This document shows positions 22,488 to 33,967 of a stretch of DNA of 64,000 nt, piece after piece. The position numbers were made by a program, and so were the translations under genes. Every line of letters starts with the position of its first letter. Position 1 is the stretch's first letter. The stretch lies in the NCBI GenBank assembly GCA_034401795.1, contig CM067374.1, forward strand, positions 98,118,860 through 98,182,859, written 5' to 3'. The notes beneath the pieces are model-generated. The model ran no database searches. It was given only the letters and a program-made list of their open reading frames with translations, and had not been told where the DNA came from. This DNA comes from Chaetoderma sp. LZ-2023a (lineage: Eukaryota > Mollusca > Caudofoveata > Chaetodermatida > Chaetodermatidae).

Positions 22488-22854
22488 CTTGAAAGCAATG
22501 GCTTCCAGTCATATTATTTTCAAAATATTTAAAAGAATATGCTTTAATTTGTAAAGAATTCCACATGTATCAAAGAACTACCATCTTAATTGCCCCAAAA
22601 ACAGCAGGGGTTGAAATGTTTATAAAATTGTACCTGTGACGGGTAGATTTTTTTGTAACTGTTACCAAATATTTGTACTTGTACAAGCAGTGTACATTTC
22701 TAATATAAAGCAATAACCCGCAAGTCCGCCACAATAAAAAGCGTAACCAGCTCTAAGGCAGTTAGTAGACAGCTTGACACTTCTTAACTTGTAGGCTTTA
22801 AACTGACAATTTAATGCAAATGCGATTTACTTGAAAATAAGAGTTCCTACGCAC

Positions 22855-22869
22855 CGGTTTTCCTGACAT
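22855..22869 (-). CDS. Putative first coding exon: Met-Ser-Gly-Lys-Pro
   Basis: ATGTCAGGAAAACCG is followed by GTGCGT, an acceptable donor, and ends in phase 0, as the micro-exon at 22451-22487 needs. The region to its right (about 22870-23060) is richer in CG dinucleotides than the surroundings and could be 5' untranslated exon and promoter. No TATA or initiator can be assigned. This is the weakest piece of the gene model. Confidence 0.3.
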
Positions 22870-23060
22870 ATAGTCCTGTTTTCTCGGTCGCTCCAAAGCA
22901 ATGAACCACTTAAATATCGGGTGGTATTACTGTCAGAACCTTCCAATAATATATTGGGTCATATAACCCGTCACCGTGGCCGCTAACATATTCTTTACTG
23001 CGTTTAAAAGCGGCACAGCGACTAGATTTTTCGTTCACCATTAGCCATCAATATTAATCG

Positions 23061-24060
23061 CGAGAGTCGCACAGAGATTGGTTGAAATAAATCATGTGAT
23101 TAATTTGTTATGAATGACAATGAGGCACGTGATCAAAATTTTACTACGATAGTAATTTTCATTCATGCCTATTGAAATCGGATATCCCGCGAGCCAATCA
23201 GAAACTACGAGTGCGCATTATCGATTATTATTAACTACGACTGTGCAGTCACATGAGACATTTCTCATTACCGGTGTATTAGCAGACCCCCCTCTAGGCT
23301 GATTCATGACATAATTTTTATTGTTGAAATTAGTAACCGGGATCGTGGCGCTCTGTAAGAATGGAATGTTTATGTTTTTGAAAGCGTTTATTTACAAAAA
23401 TCCAGTTGAATTCCCATATTTTTCAATTTCGGGAATATTACGAGAATCCCGTCGAATTTTGAGGCCTGAATTATTGTGTGTCATGGACAAATACACACTG
23501 ACACAGTAGCTAGGATCTATGAATGTAACAGTTTAATTTAACAAATAAATTCTTAAACAGCTGTCCCTACAAGCCAACTGAAACTCAAGGAGAATATACT
23601 GTGAGACTAACTCAACAATGCATGTCTTCCTATGTTATATCGGGATCAAATCACGTATATAAAATAATACATCGGGAACATGCCAGCCGACGGTTGCACG
23701 TACATGCATGCAACGGTTTATAATTGAACCATCCGTTGTTGATGCATAACGTGTAGCGAGACTAGTTCCCGGCCTATGTAGTAATGCTAGTGGAAATACA
23801 ACGGAAGTTTGTCTCTGACACATGCACGCCGTCGCTTATTTATAGAATTTGACAGACAGATGATATCGATCTTTTAGATGTTTGAAAATGTTAAATTCCA
23901 TTGTTGCTTCATATCAAAAAGTTGTTGAAACTTTTGTGTTTTTGACTATCAGAGATAACTAGCATTCTGGGCTTTGTCACTTACGCGACCATTTTTTCGT
24001 TCACGGTAATTTTACTTCACGTAACCGACACGCGAACGAAACGATCGTTCGCGCCAAATT
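23061..24060. other. No gene recognised
   Basis: Unique-looking sequence with moderate CG content up to about 23270 and short random frames only. It could be upstream regulatory DNA of the minus-strand gene, but no motif supports more. Confidence 0.4.
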
Positions 24061-24320
24061 TTGAAGGCTGAATTTATTCAAAAGAAGCTGATTAGTTGGA
24101 TTGCTTGGTGGCCATCTTTGATTGGTTGAGTTTTCACAAAAATTATTTCTCCAAAACCGCTGAACTGATCAGGCCAAAATTTGGGAAATGTGATTAAGGA
24201 CTAGCATGACTACGGGTTTGGTGGCCATCTTGAATTCTTTCCCGCCAAAAGTCCTATAGGAAAACAATTGGAAATCTTAAATGTCTTCTCAGGAATGACC
24301 CGATTGATTTCAACAAAATA
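24060..24320 (-). repeat. F5 fragment, reversed
   Basis: Contains GGTGGCCATCTTTGATTGGT and GTTTGGTGGCCATCTTG, complements of the F5 AAGATGGCC blocks. No ends are preserved. Confidence 0.6.
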
Positions 24321-24324
24321 TGCC

Positions 24325-24680
24325 GGGGAAGTGAAATTATTTGATTTGAGCGCCTAAATATTGCGTATCTGTTAATAAAGCTCGTTTATTACATCAAAAT
24401 GAATCCACAATTTGATATAAAATGGCGTCGCGAAAAAATACAAATCACATGATTCGCCTCCAATTGAAGAGTTTATTTTAGAGCGAGTACTCAGATATAA
24501 ATATTCTGGAATCGGGGACTCGGAACTCGGGAATATCTATATATTATCATTGCGCGATAGGAACTGAGTATTATCCTGATCTTAAAAAATGGGTACCCAT
24601 TTGATAAAGTCCCGTTAGCATATAATATCTCTCGAGAACATGGTGCCTCCCATCTCAAGAACAGCTGGCTCGCCAACTTA
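24325..24680 (+). repeat. Half copy of palindromic family E1
   Basis: GAAGTGAAATTATT through AACTCGGGAATATC and CATTGCGCGATAGGAACTGA is the close complement of 25190-25450, forming with it a long inverted pair separated by about 600 bp. Confidence 0.75.
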
Positions 24681-24720
24681 AGAAGCCGGCTATATTGTCA
24701 ATCGTAATAGTTCAATTTGG

Positions 24721-25672
24721 ATACCGTAATTTCTCGACTAAAGGCCGCCCTCGAATACAGGACGCTGTCCCAAATTTGACCAAAATCCGCCCAAAAAACT
24801 CTTGTATTCAAGTATAAGACGCTGTTAGATTTAGAAAAAACGTACCTTTAAAAAATCGAAAATTGGTATCAATAATAACCATCAATCCGGTCATGTTTAA
24901 TGCATGACTGAAAATTATCATGATGTTAGAGAAATTATTAAATAGGACCGCCTAAATATAGTGTATCTTCAATAAAGATTGTTTATTACATCAAAATCAA
25001 TCTAATTTTGGCATAAAATGTCTCCTTGAAAACATCGAAATCGCGTGATAGAAACAGATTGTAATGGCTCTTTTGCGTTTGGAGGCGCTGTGTGATCTTA
25101 TGTGCTAACGGGAGTTGGTTATCTGGCTCTTTTGTGATTGGAGGCGCTGTGTAATCTTATGCGCTAACGGGAGTTGGTTATCAAACAGGTACGGGAACAT
25201 TCAGTTCCTATCGCGCAATGATGATATATAGCAATTTCCGAGTTCCGAGTCCAGAATATTTATATCCGAGTACTCGCTCTAATTAGAATAAAGATCTTTT
25301 GCGATTGGAGGCGAATCACGTGATTTATACACGTATCTTTTCTCGACGCCATTTTATGTCAAATTCTGGATTAATTTTGATGTAATAAGTGATATGTATT
25401 AAAGAATAAGCAATATTTAGGTGCCCCAATTTAATAATTTCACTTCCGCTTGGTGTTTTTGGAGTATACATTAAACATAGTCGTCAGGCGGCGCGAATTG
25501 GCTAGGGTAACATTTAGTTCAATTTCCGTGGTATAATCTGTGACTTTTTAAGAAAAATTTCGACCCAAAAATGTGCGGAAGGAATGTTCTCGAATATAGT
25601 ACGCAACCCCCTTTCTAGTACATGTGTTTTGACCAAAAAACTGCGTCCTTTAGTCGAGTTTTAACGGTAATT
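24721..25672. mobile_element. Inverted-repeat element E2 with a nested E1 palindrome
   Basis: The left end TACCGTAATTTCTCGACTAA, continuing AGGCCGC, is mirrored at the right by GCGTCCTTTAGTCGAG ... ACGGTA. Inside it, 24944-25455 is an E1 unit whose own arms begin AAATTATTAAATAGG and (complement) AAATTATTAAATTGG. A tandem duplication of about 61 bp (TTTGGAGGCGCTGTG and CTAACGGGAGTTGGTTATC) spans 25070-25190. No transposase; both layers look like MITE-type elements. Confidence 0.6.
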
Positions 25673-25679
25673 TAATGTT

Positions 25680-27000
25680 GATCAGCGTTACAAAATTGAT
25701 GCGCATTTTATCCCGTGCTTGTTGTTTGGTACATAAATTTGGTCTTAAAATATATTATAAGGAAGGTATTTAATCACGCCAAGACTGTTTTACGCGCATT
25801 TTGACAACAAAAGTGTGGAATAAACTTTATTATATCTTGAACATACATGGCCTACTACTAGTATTAATCTAATAGGCGGTCGAGATTTACAAATCCGGGT
25901 CCTGTATTGACTTGTAGAGGGGACGGGAATGTGTCAGGGCAGAGATCTCATGTGACCATACACTAGGATTCCACAACTTTCGGCACAAACCGAAAAAATA
26001 CGGAAAATCTCATAACATCCAGATAATCCGAAAACTTTGTGCATGGTGAGAAAATCGAGTGGGCAAGGATCTGCAACCTCTGATTGTAATTGTACAAATG
26101 GTATGATTATAATGATATGATGATATAACAATAGACTCGATAGAGTGACAATGATGATAAAGATCTATGCTTCATAATTCAATTTCAAAGCAAGTATATG
26201 CGTAGCCTGTTGGATATTTTGAACCCAATCTGACTTGAAGCCACCATAGACAGCGGCAGCTAATGTTTTGATGGTAAAGATTTGTCGAAAATGTTTTATT
26301 AAAGTTTTGCTTAAGTAGTGAATACCTATTTGTTAGCTGTTTTTGTACTTTTACCATGGGAACGACTGGCTTTGTAATCGAGCCAGTCATTTGAGTGATA
26401 AAATTTCAAATATATTTGTTTCTTGTCCTTCAAATCAACATTCCTCCAGACCACTGCAGAGACCGATTTTCGCCTGGCATGATCATTAAAGGCTTAAAAT
26501 AATATTTCTTATCATTACCTGTAGTATCTCAATATCTCTATTTCACAATGAAGCTACTGTGTATTTTTGTAAATATGCATCTAATTTATGATGTTATTAT
26601 TTCCAATAAAAAATCTAGATTCATTTATCTGAATCATTTATTTGTTTGTTACTAAGATATATTTACCCATTTCAACCATTCACACTAAGATTAAGTATCA
26701 TTTTAAATACCCCCGCCAAGTCTGCAATCTATGATTCTTCTTGTTAATATTTATCAGGTTATTATTTTTAATAAATCTAAATTTTTCTGATCCATTTGTT
26801 TGTTCCTAAGATAGTTACATATTCCACCCATTCATACCAAGATTAAGTACCATTTTTACCACTTTATTATGCTAAATATTTTGAAACTAAAGTGATGAAA
26901 ACAAAATGTTCAACAGTTATTGGGGAAAAATTAGAATTTTCACCAATACAGTGATTGCCTTGGTTAATCTGTATGTTTTCCTGCCGGCTTCCAGCCTTGG
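25680..27000. other. Gene-free stretch with F3/F4 copies and a direct duplication
   Basis: F3-like text (TTGGATATTTTGAACCCAAT) and F4-like text (CGAGCCAGTCATTTGAGTGA) lie at 26210-26500. Two diverged direct copies about 175 bp apart, sharing TTTGTTTGTT-CTAAGATA and AAGATTAAGTA-CATTTT phrases, lie at about 26590-26705 and 26765-26860. No coding evidence. Confidence 0.55.
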
Positions 27001-27028
27001 TTAAGTTATATGCATATATTGTCTTATA

Positions 27029-27092
27029 TAAAACTTATTGAAACTAAATTTGGACACATGGTTACCTTATTGAAACTAAATTTGGACACATA
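27029..27092 (+). repeat. Tandem duplication, 31 bp x 2
   Basis: TTATTGAAACTAAATTTGGA followed by CACATGGTTACC is repeated immediately with one changed base. Confidence 0.85.
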
Positions 27093-27534
27093 GTTACCCT
27101 GAGGTAGTGCAATGACAGTGAGGTCACAAGGTAAAAACCTTGAGCAATATTCAATTTTTTCTAGTTAGGTTTTTCGCTAAGTTTTCTGTAAATTAACTCT
27201 ACGTATTGTCTTATACCCCTGGATTTCTTCACCCTATTGCAACAAAATATGGACACATGTTAATACCTATATCAAGAGAACGCATAATATCTTGGTCTGG
27301 CAAGTATGATGATGTATCCAGTCCTCAATCATACTGTCTTTAATCATAGCTTTATTCATGATTATTTCCTTCCACGTGCGTAACACATACGCAAGAGCAA
27401 AATGCCGAAATTCTTGCCAATATTGCATCAGTGTACCTCTCATGTCTTGTTTCCGTATCACAATGTTAAAATGGCACAGAGGGAGCTGGCAGCTGTAAAC
27501 TAACAGTCATATTGTCCACATGGACGCTAATTTT

Positions 27535-27760
27535 TTCGGGGTGGGGGGAGGGGGCACGGCACAATACTCCACCCTGAAAGCTTAAAAACTGGTTAGCTTG
27601 GGGACGCAGAAGACTTGGTATCTCGTTTTCCCACGATCGATGCTTTTTGGAGGGGGGTGGTGGTGGTGGATGGAATAGACAAGGCAAGGGGTGTGGCCAC
27701 AATAGGGCATAATACATTTATCACAATTGTTGGGGAGGGGGTGATTTGTCCCCTATTCCG
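27535..27760 (+). repeat. G-rich simple sequence
   Basis: Runs such as GGGGTGGGGGGAGGGGGCAC and a GGTGGTGGTGGTGG tract stand out from the AT-rich surroundings. Several G-tracts are close enough for a possible G-quadruplex. The open frames here are a by-product of base composition. Confidence 0.5.
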
Positions 27761-28004
27761 CTGATTATATTTAAATATATCAGAATCCATTTTGAAAATA
27801 AATGACTAAAAGTTATTTCAAAATATTCAATAACATTTCAAGGTAGCTAAATATAGAACCAGTTGAATATTTTTGAAAACATTTTGACTCTGGCAGCTAA
27901 AGATTCCAATCTCAGTTTTTAAAGCAAACAGATTTCTCTACGCTTTAACACATGGTTACCTATGTTGATACTGTTAGGCCTGTATCATGGGAGATTTGGT
28001 AAAT

Positions 28005-28560
28005 ACGACGGTTGCTAAACATTTTGAAAATGATTTTTCTGATTTGGGTACAAATATCCCTGAAAATCAGGGATTATTTAAAACAATTGCCCATCTATGT
28101 TTCAAATTTAATTTTTTAAATTGTAATTAGTTTTTACTCAACAGTGGTTTGTTTGGTGTATAGGTAGACATGGTATAGAGCACCACAACAACAGTAATGA
28201 ATATTGCCGATTATTTTGAAAGGAATTTCGTTGAAATCAGGGACCTACTTGATAAAATTTATTTTTAAGATGCCTGAAAATCAGGGATTATTTAAAACAC
28301 AGACCCTTCTATATATGTTCCAAAATTTATTTTAAAATCTCAAGTAGTTTTTTCACAGCAGTGGTTTTAGACATGGCATATAGCAACAACAGTAACGAAT
28401 ATTACTGACTATTTTGAAAGGCATTTCATTGAAATGTATACATCTACTTGGCCGATATGCCTAAAAATCGGGGGTTATTTAAATCATACGCCCTTCTTTA
28501 TATGTTCCAAATTTTATTTAAAAATTTCAAGTAATTTTTACGCAACAGGGGTTTGTTTGT
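28005..28560 (+). repeat. Diverged tandem array, about 200-bp period, nearly three units
   Basis: Each unit runs through TATTTTGAAAGG-ATTTC, CCTGAAAATCAGGGATTATT, ATATGTTCCAAATTTTATTT and CAACAGTGGTTTGTTTG. Units begin near 28005 (partial), 28146 and 28355. Divergence is considerable; no coding potential. Confidence 0.7.
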
Positions 28561-28689
28561 ATACATAGAGCCGCCAGCCCGTGTTTACATCTTATCGGGG
28601 GCCCGCCATCACGGCTGAGCGCTAGACATTAGGCGCGATAGTGGAGTATCGGGCTCGCTGTCTCTAGTCAATATACTACCTCTATGGAG

Positions 28690-29000
28690 GTGGAATTGGA
28701 ATTGGAAAACAAACTTCAATCTCTATGCCTTACGGATGCGTCCTGCCAAATATAATTGAAATCGGCCCAGTAGTTCTCGAGAAGACATTATATATTTCCA
28801 TCGCTTTAGCATGGAAGCTTTTGGCGGGAAAATGATCAAAGACGGTCGCCAAACTGTTTATCCAACAGTTGCGAAAATTGCCAATTTGAGATTGGAAAAC
28901 CCAACAACCTATATAAAACCAATTTCGGCCTCAAAATCCATCAAATAAAAAAATCCAATAATATTGCAGAAACCATTTTTGGTCAGTTATAGTGTTAAAA
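28690..29000 (+). repeat. F5 internal fragment
   Basis: TGCCAAATATAATTGAAATC, GGCGGGAAAATGATCAAAGA and CAATTTCGGCCTCAAAATCC match the interiors at 5300-5560 and 8110-8330. Ends are missing. Confidence 0.65.
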
Positions 29001-29271
29001 GGGGCCACTTGAAGCCTTGAAATTCCAGTTTCACGATTTCAAAACTATCATATACAGGAAAGGTGAGAGGATGCGATTGCTGCCAGCAACAGTTCCAGTC
29101 AAATTAGTGTAAAAAAATATTCAATATAAGTGCTTTTCAAATTAGGATTTTGATATTCCTGTGTTTGAAAAGATAAATTTTTCGGGATAAGAACATCATA
29201 TTACAAGTTACATCTAATACTAATTTTATTCTAATCTTCAATTAATTTGCTAGTACATCATATTAGAAAAC

Positions 29272-29570
29272 ACGAGGCCCAAGGGGCCTGTATTGCTCAC
29301 CTGGAACATAGGGATTTCAACTAGAAAGACCATCAGCTATTTAAGTAGAACCCATAGGAGTTGGCCAGAATTGTAAATCACAGCAGCCATGTTTCTTTAC
29401 GTATCAACTTCCCATGAACAAATTCTAATGGCCCTCTTAGTTCCAAATCATATCTCCGAAATTTCAGCCAGATCCGTTCAGCGTATGGCCATACCCATTC
29501 CTGTGTTGAAATTTGATCCAAATCACAGCAGCAGTTTCTGAGATATCCACAGATCCAGAATTTCATCTGA
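29272..29570 (+). repeat. F5 left-end fragment
   Basis: Begins ACACGAGGCCCAAGGGGCCT, then TATTGCTCACCTGGAACATAG, and continues with family interior text (CGTATCAACTTCCCATGAAC). The right end is not present. Confidence 0.65.
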
Positions 29571-29842
29571 TCTTGATATGGATTCTTTTATCCGGAACAT
29601 GGCCAACATCTGGAAATCCTCTTGCATGGCATGTTCCTCCATTAAGTTAAAACTTGGGCCAAATCAGATCAATATTTTTTTTTAAATACATCTGGAATTA
29701 CCTTTTGTGATTGACTAACTAACTAAAGGACATGAATGTTTATTGAGCCTCAATCAAATTTTACCCGGAGGAAAAATTCTGGTAGAAAATTACCCAATTA
29801 TCCAATCTTGACATGCTTAAGATATAGCATATAGACTTTGTC

Positions 29843-30074
29843 TTGCCCTGTAGGTGGGGCTTAGAATACACCTTCCGTATCCTCTGCGTGTCGTAAGAGG
29901 CGACTAAAGGAGGTAAGGGTGAGGTAACCCTGACAGAAACCTCGAGTGCTGAAGACGGAGGTTCCAGGCCGCATGGCGCACTCTAATAAACCATGGATCC
30001 ACGCACTTAGCGCATATGATCATGTCGATAGTCACTTACAGGACTGGCGGTATGATCAGCGAACGAAAAGAAGA
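29843..30074 (+). mobile_element. SINE-like element with target-site duplication
   Basis: The 232-bp unit is flanked by AGACTTTGTC at 29833-29842 and 30075-30084. It contains GTGTCGTAAGAGGCGACTAA, a B-box-like GGTTCCAGGCC at about 29958 and a short AAGAAG tail before the right duplication. A truncated copy of its 3' end occurs at 56016-56089. Features fit a pol III-derived SINE mobilised by a LINE. An A-box could not be placed confidently, so tRNA origin is unproven. Confidence 0.75.
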
Positions 30075-30084
30075 AGACTTTGTC

Positions 30085-31062
30085 AAAAAATTATACTGAC
30101 AGACATACTGACTTTATACTAATTGCAGGTCGCGGCAAAAAAAATTACGTATCTCACCCCTTGATCTGGATTAAAATATTTTAGCCGAGACCAGAGGCTG
30201 GTAAAAGTCGGTATGTCACTTTCTGTTAATTTTTTTTTAATAAGCATATATCTCAAGACTGGATAATCGTATTGTAACAAAACTGGGGCACATATGCTTG
30301 TTTATTGTTTAGTACTATGTGGGTGCTCATGTTTACCCTTTGCGTTTGAACATGAAAAACTAGACATGAAAATGTAAAACCTATGGATCTATTAAATTTT
30401 TTAAGAGCTCCTAAAGGCTAACTGGCTCACGATTTTAATTTTTATATCTGAACCTTCATGTTCAAACATGTCAAAGGGTAAACACGTTACGCCTTAAAAA
30501 ATTCTTTATCAAGATCAAGAAGTGGGTGACACTTTCCCTCCTCCAACCCCAAACCGACCACCTGGATAAAATTGTTTATGAATGCTATATGGAATTTGTT
30601 GATGTGGCTGTTAATGTAAGCAAAATTAAAGATTACAGATGTGTAAGAAAGTGATTGGTTGCATGGTTCGTACTGGTCATGGAAATCCTGGAAAGTCATG
30701 GAATTTGAAAATCTGAATTCCAGGCCTGGAAAGTCATGGAAAATAAGAATTTTTTCTCTTTTGCTTGAACACAACCTCTTCAGGCATGTAAAAGCAGTAA
30801 AACAAAATTGAATTTACTGGGACAAAAGCAATAGGCTTAGGTCATATGCAAATATACGATGATGAATGATGACAGGGTTAGAAATAAATGCCTTAAAACG
30901 AAGAGTTAGTTAGTAGGTATAAAAAACACAGTATAATACTATTAGTCCGAGTATTTATCATGGTTGCCCTGGGTACTATTAACACCCAAAGTTTAGTTGC
31001 ACTTTTGAAAATCAGGTTATGTTAAACCTTTGAATAAATAAAAATTAAGATATAAATATGTA
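30085..31062. other. No gene recognised
   Basis: Contains a short palindromic repeat with GAATTCCAGGCCTGGAAAGT and TGGAAAGTCATGGAA at about 30665-30750, common as a dispersed word in animal genomes. Otherwise AT-rich and non-coding. Confidence 0.45.
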
Positions 31063-32074
31063 GTAAAAACTAGAGCTGCGCGATATACCGATCTCACATC
31101 GTAAACCGGTTCAATATGCTGACGGTTTGCAAACCGCCGTAATTATGCTCAAACCGAAAAACTGAGTTTAATAGAATTTTAGGTTTAACCAATACTGATA
31201 AATCTTTTCTTACTTATAAATATTACTGCTACGGCAGCCTCTACCATTGGTCTTGAGAACTAGCAATTTGCAGACCTAAAGGAGTCTATTTTTTTTAAAT
31301 TACAACTGCAATGACTGGCTAAATTTCCATGAGATAATTAAAATTTTATTGACCAAATTTGGCCATTAAAGGGTTAAAACGCAGACCCATTTGAACACAC
31401 AGAGGTCAACAAAACTCAATATATCCGTCATATGTTCTATTCCCCCTCAATTTGCTTATGATGAATGTCTATAAGCCTTCCAATCTTTTGAAACTAATGT
31501 GACCGCAAGATACAGCTGTTGTTTGTAACACAAAATCTCAGTCAAATTAGTTTCGAAATATTTAATCGCACGCGATAATATTTATAAATTTGTAAATAAA
31601 TTACTTTCTATTGGTCTTTCGTATTCAGTGTTGACATAATCTAATTGTGTATAAAATGTGTTCATTCTTTAATTCCTGCGCGTGTGATTGACGCTTGATC
31701 AGCGTGTGGGCTAATGGATGATATGTGAATAAGTCAGTTATCACAATTCTGTAAAAACACATGATTACATATATCTAAGACTAACTGTCGAAACCGTCTC
31801 CTAATCTAAACAGGTAGTCCACATCACGGGTTCCAAGGGATTTTTAAATCGTTGCAATTCAGATACAACATAAACAAGTTTATTGGTGCTGTATGTCTGA
31901 GCGAGGGAGTTATCAAGACAAAGCTAAATGTTTAGATACGGCTTTAAAGCTAAGATCACAAGTTAACGCCCACCTTCACCAGTGATGTCAGTTCGCATTA
32001 TATACCGATAATAGGTTTAATCAATAGCCGTATGCTCTAACCACGCCCCACTCCGGCCCCCTTGCAACGAGCCA

Positions 32075-32283
32075 GAATGCAGGAAATGTCAATTTCCCTT
32101 TCTCCGAGATCTAACAATACTCACCATTCTGTTACTTCTGTTACTTCTGATATACAGCTGGCCTTGACAGCGGCTCTAGGATTATAGACTTAGAAAGCTT
32201 TACCGACTCCTGGGAACCGGGTACCCGGCTCCCCACTGCCGAGTACCCGTTTACCATAGAGCTCATATTGTTTGCATAGCCAC
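32075..32283 (+). repeat. Left (3') terminus and inverted terminal repeat of DIRS A
   Basis: The outermost 37 bases (GAATGCAGGAAATGTCAATT onward) are specific to this end. From about 32112 (CAATACTCACCATTCTGTTA) to 32283 the sequence is the complement of 39000-39171. It includes a 10-bp tandem duplication (TTACTTCTGT) that is also in the right repeat. Confidence 0.92.
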
Positions 32284-32334
32284 CAAACAAGAGAAAACTA
32301 TGGCTTGCCTCCGTGGGGCTGGGAGGCTGGGTCC

Positions 32335-32436
32335 GTAACAGAATGGTGAGTATTGTTAGATCTCGGAGAAAGGGAAATTGACATTTCCTGCATTCTCCTT
32401 CGATCAATACTCACCATTCTGTTACTTCTGATATAC
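32335..32436 (+). repeat. Internal complementary region of DIRS A
   Basis: GTAACAGAATGGTGAGTATT to CATTTCCTGCATTC is the complement of the left end. CTCCTTCGATCAATACTCAC onward is the complement of the right end. They join at TGCATTCTCC, giving one GAA/TTC core. This serves as template for completing termini and circle formation in the DIRS1 model. Confidence 0.92.
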
Positions 32437-32929
32437 ACCAGATTTGATCAGTCACCTGGTGGGAAGGGGCAAGCCATACATGCTAATTTTGCCCCTTGGA
32501 GAAAGATTTTAGACTTCAAACTTGACTAACGGAGACCTAAAAGGACCGTCAAGTTCACGGAACCGAATCACATTCGCGTCACAGCCCCCCCCCCTTTTTC
32601 CTCCTAAGAAAAGGGAGAGAACTAACGAACATGTATCTCGCCTGAAACACCAATATGCCAAGAGGGTTAACTACTCCCTGCATATCGCTTGTATTAGCCT
32701 GGAATGAGCATGAATATATAAGATGAATGAACATGATACATATACATAATACAAAAAACTCTCACTTGTTGAATTACCTTATGATAACAGGACTTCAGAC
32801 GTACCGCCTACAACCATTCACCGGTTCGGCCATCAGTGACACAATCTGGTTGACATCCTCTCGCTTGACCATGCCTGCTTTAGGTTCTTTTCTTACCAAA
32901 GTGAAAAAAGGGGAAAAGCAGTGTGGTCA
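32437..32929 (-). other. 3' untranslated part of DIRS A
   Basis: Lies between the recombinase stop and the internal complementary region. It contains a C-run near 32586-32597 (length differs in element B). The short frames here are not conserved as protein. Confidence 0.6.
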
Positions 32930-33967
32930 CTATCGTTTCAAAACAGCTAAAGCGAGTGGATTGGCTGAGTCTGACACATCCCTCATATAGTAATCCGTAA
33001 ATGAGGACTCACAGTGCCATTGTGCAACGGCCATGATGTCCTCTAACGGAACACCATTGTAAAGGGCGGTCGAGGCGGCTATTCCTCTAACATCGTGTGC
33101 CCTTACGCCCTGCACCTGGTGCCCAGTCGCCATCTCATGAGTAGTCTGAATGCATTCGACCACCCAACGAGAGATAGTATCCATGGATGCGGCGCCATAA
33201 GGCTTTTTATGGCAGATCCACAGATGTCTATCGTTCGACCGTAACGAGTCAGTCCGTTTCTTGTACTTAGTCAAAGCACGGACCGGGCACCAGACACTGG
33301 CATCACGATCAAACCTGGTTAACTTCGGTATAATGATCGGTTTGCCGGGATATCTCAAAGATTGGTTCTTTGACATAAATTCTGCTCTTGGCAGAAGACG
33401 CAGACCTTCTCCAGAAACAATAAATCGGTTCCTCTCTGCCGAAAGCGCATGGATCTCACTGCGCCTTCTAGCTGAGGAAGCTGCCAATAGAAAGACCGCC
33501 TTTAGAGTCAAATGCTTTAGACTAGCCGAACGCAACGGTTCGAATGGGTGCTTGGCCAGTACATTAAGCACTAAAGATAGACTCCAGGCTGGAATGACTA
33601 CCGGTTGTCTCGGGCGGAGATTGCTCATTCCCTTCAACATCACGTTTAACTGGGCCACCTCTGGACTATCCCTGTTGGCTAGACAAGGGATAACTGATGC
33701 CAAAGCTGACTTGTATCCAGCAATTGTGACGGGAGCTAGTCCTGTAAAGAACAGCTCACAGAGAAAGTCTGCTATTTGCTGAATAGTGGATTGAAAGGTA
33801 TCAATACCCTTTTCTTCACACCAGTCTGCAAATCTGTTAACCTTGTTGTTATATGACTTGAAGGTTGACCTCCTTCTCGCAGCCGCGATGAAATCAGCAG
33901 CCTGTCGAGAAAAGCCTTCCGACGTGGAACGTTGTTTGACAACATCCACGCAGTCAATTTGAACATT
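32930..33967 (-). CDS. DIRS tyrosine recombinase (integrase), element A
   Basis: The last roughly 345 codons of a long open frame form a lambda-integrase-type recombinase. An N-terminal helical core-binding domain begins around NVQIDCVDVVKQRS and RSTFKSYNNKVNRFADWCEE. The catalytic domain shows Arg in SSARRRSEIHALSAE, the H-x-x-R motif in RAHDVRGIAAS, Trp in AVAQWHC (the usual second His/Trp) and the nucleophile region FTDYYMRDV. It would insert circular element DNA without target duplication. No Met lies near the domain start, and the first 200 bp overlap the reverse-transcriptase frame, so expression needs splicing, frameshifting or an upstream Met in the same frame. The open frame extends to 36082, but that part is a shadow of the reverse transcriptase gene. 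Confidence 0.9.
   Translation of the reverse strand, partial: NVQIDCVDVVKQRSTSEGFSRQAADFIAAARRRSTFKSYNNKVNRFADWCEEKGIDTFQSTIQQIADFLCELFFTGLAPVTIAGYKSALASVIPCLANRDSPEVAQLNVMLKGMSNLRPRQPVVIPAWSLSLVLNVLAKHPFEPLRSASLKHLTLKAVFLLAASSARRRSEIHALSAERNRFIVSGEGLRLLPRAEFMSKNQSLRYPGKPIIIPKLTRFDRDASVWCPVRALTKYKKRTDSLRSNDRHLWICHKKPYGAASMDTISRWVVECIQTTHEMATGHQVQGVRAHDVRGIAASTALYNGVPLEDIMAVAQWHCESSFTDYYMRDVSDSANPLALAVLKR

Noticed and set aside
23635-23823. Possible small RNA or tRNA-like gene
   Set aside because: No cloverleaf with matching acceptor and T-arm could be formed. Only short unrelated palindromes were seen.
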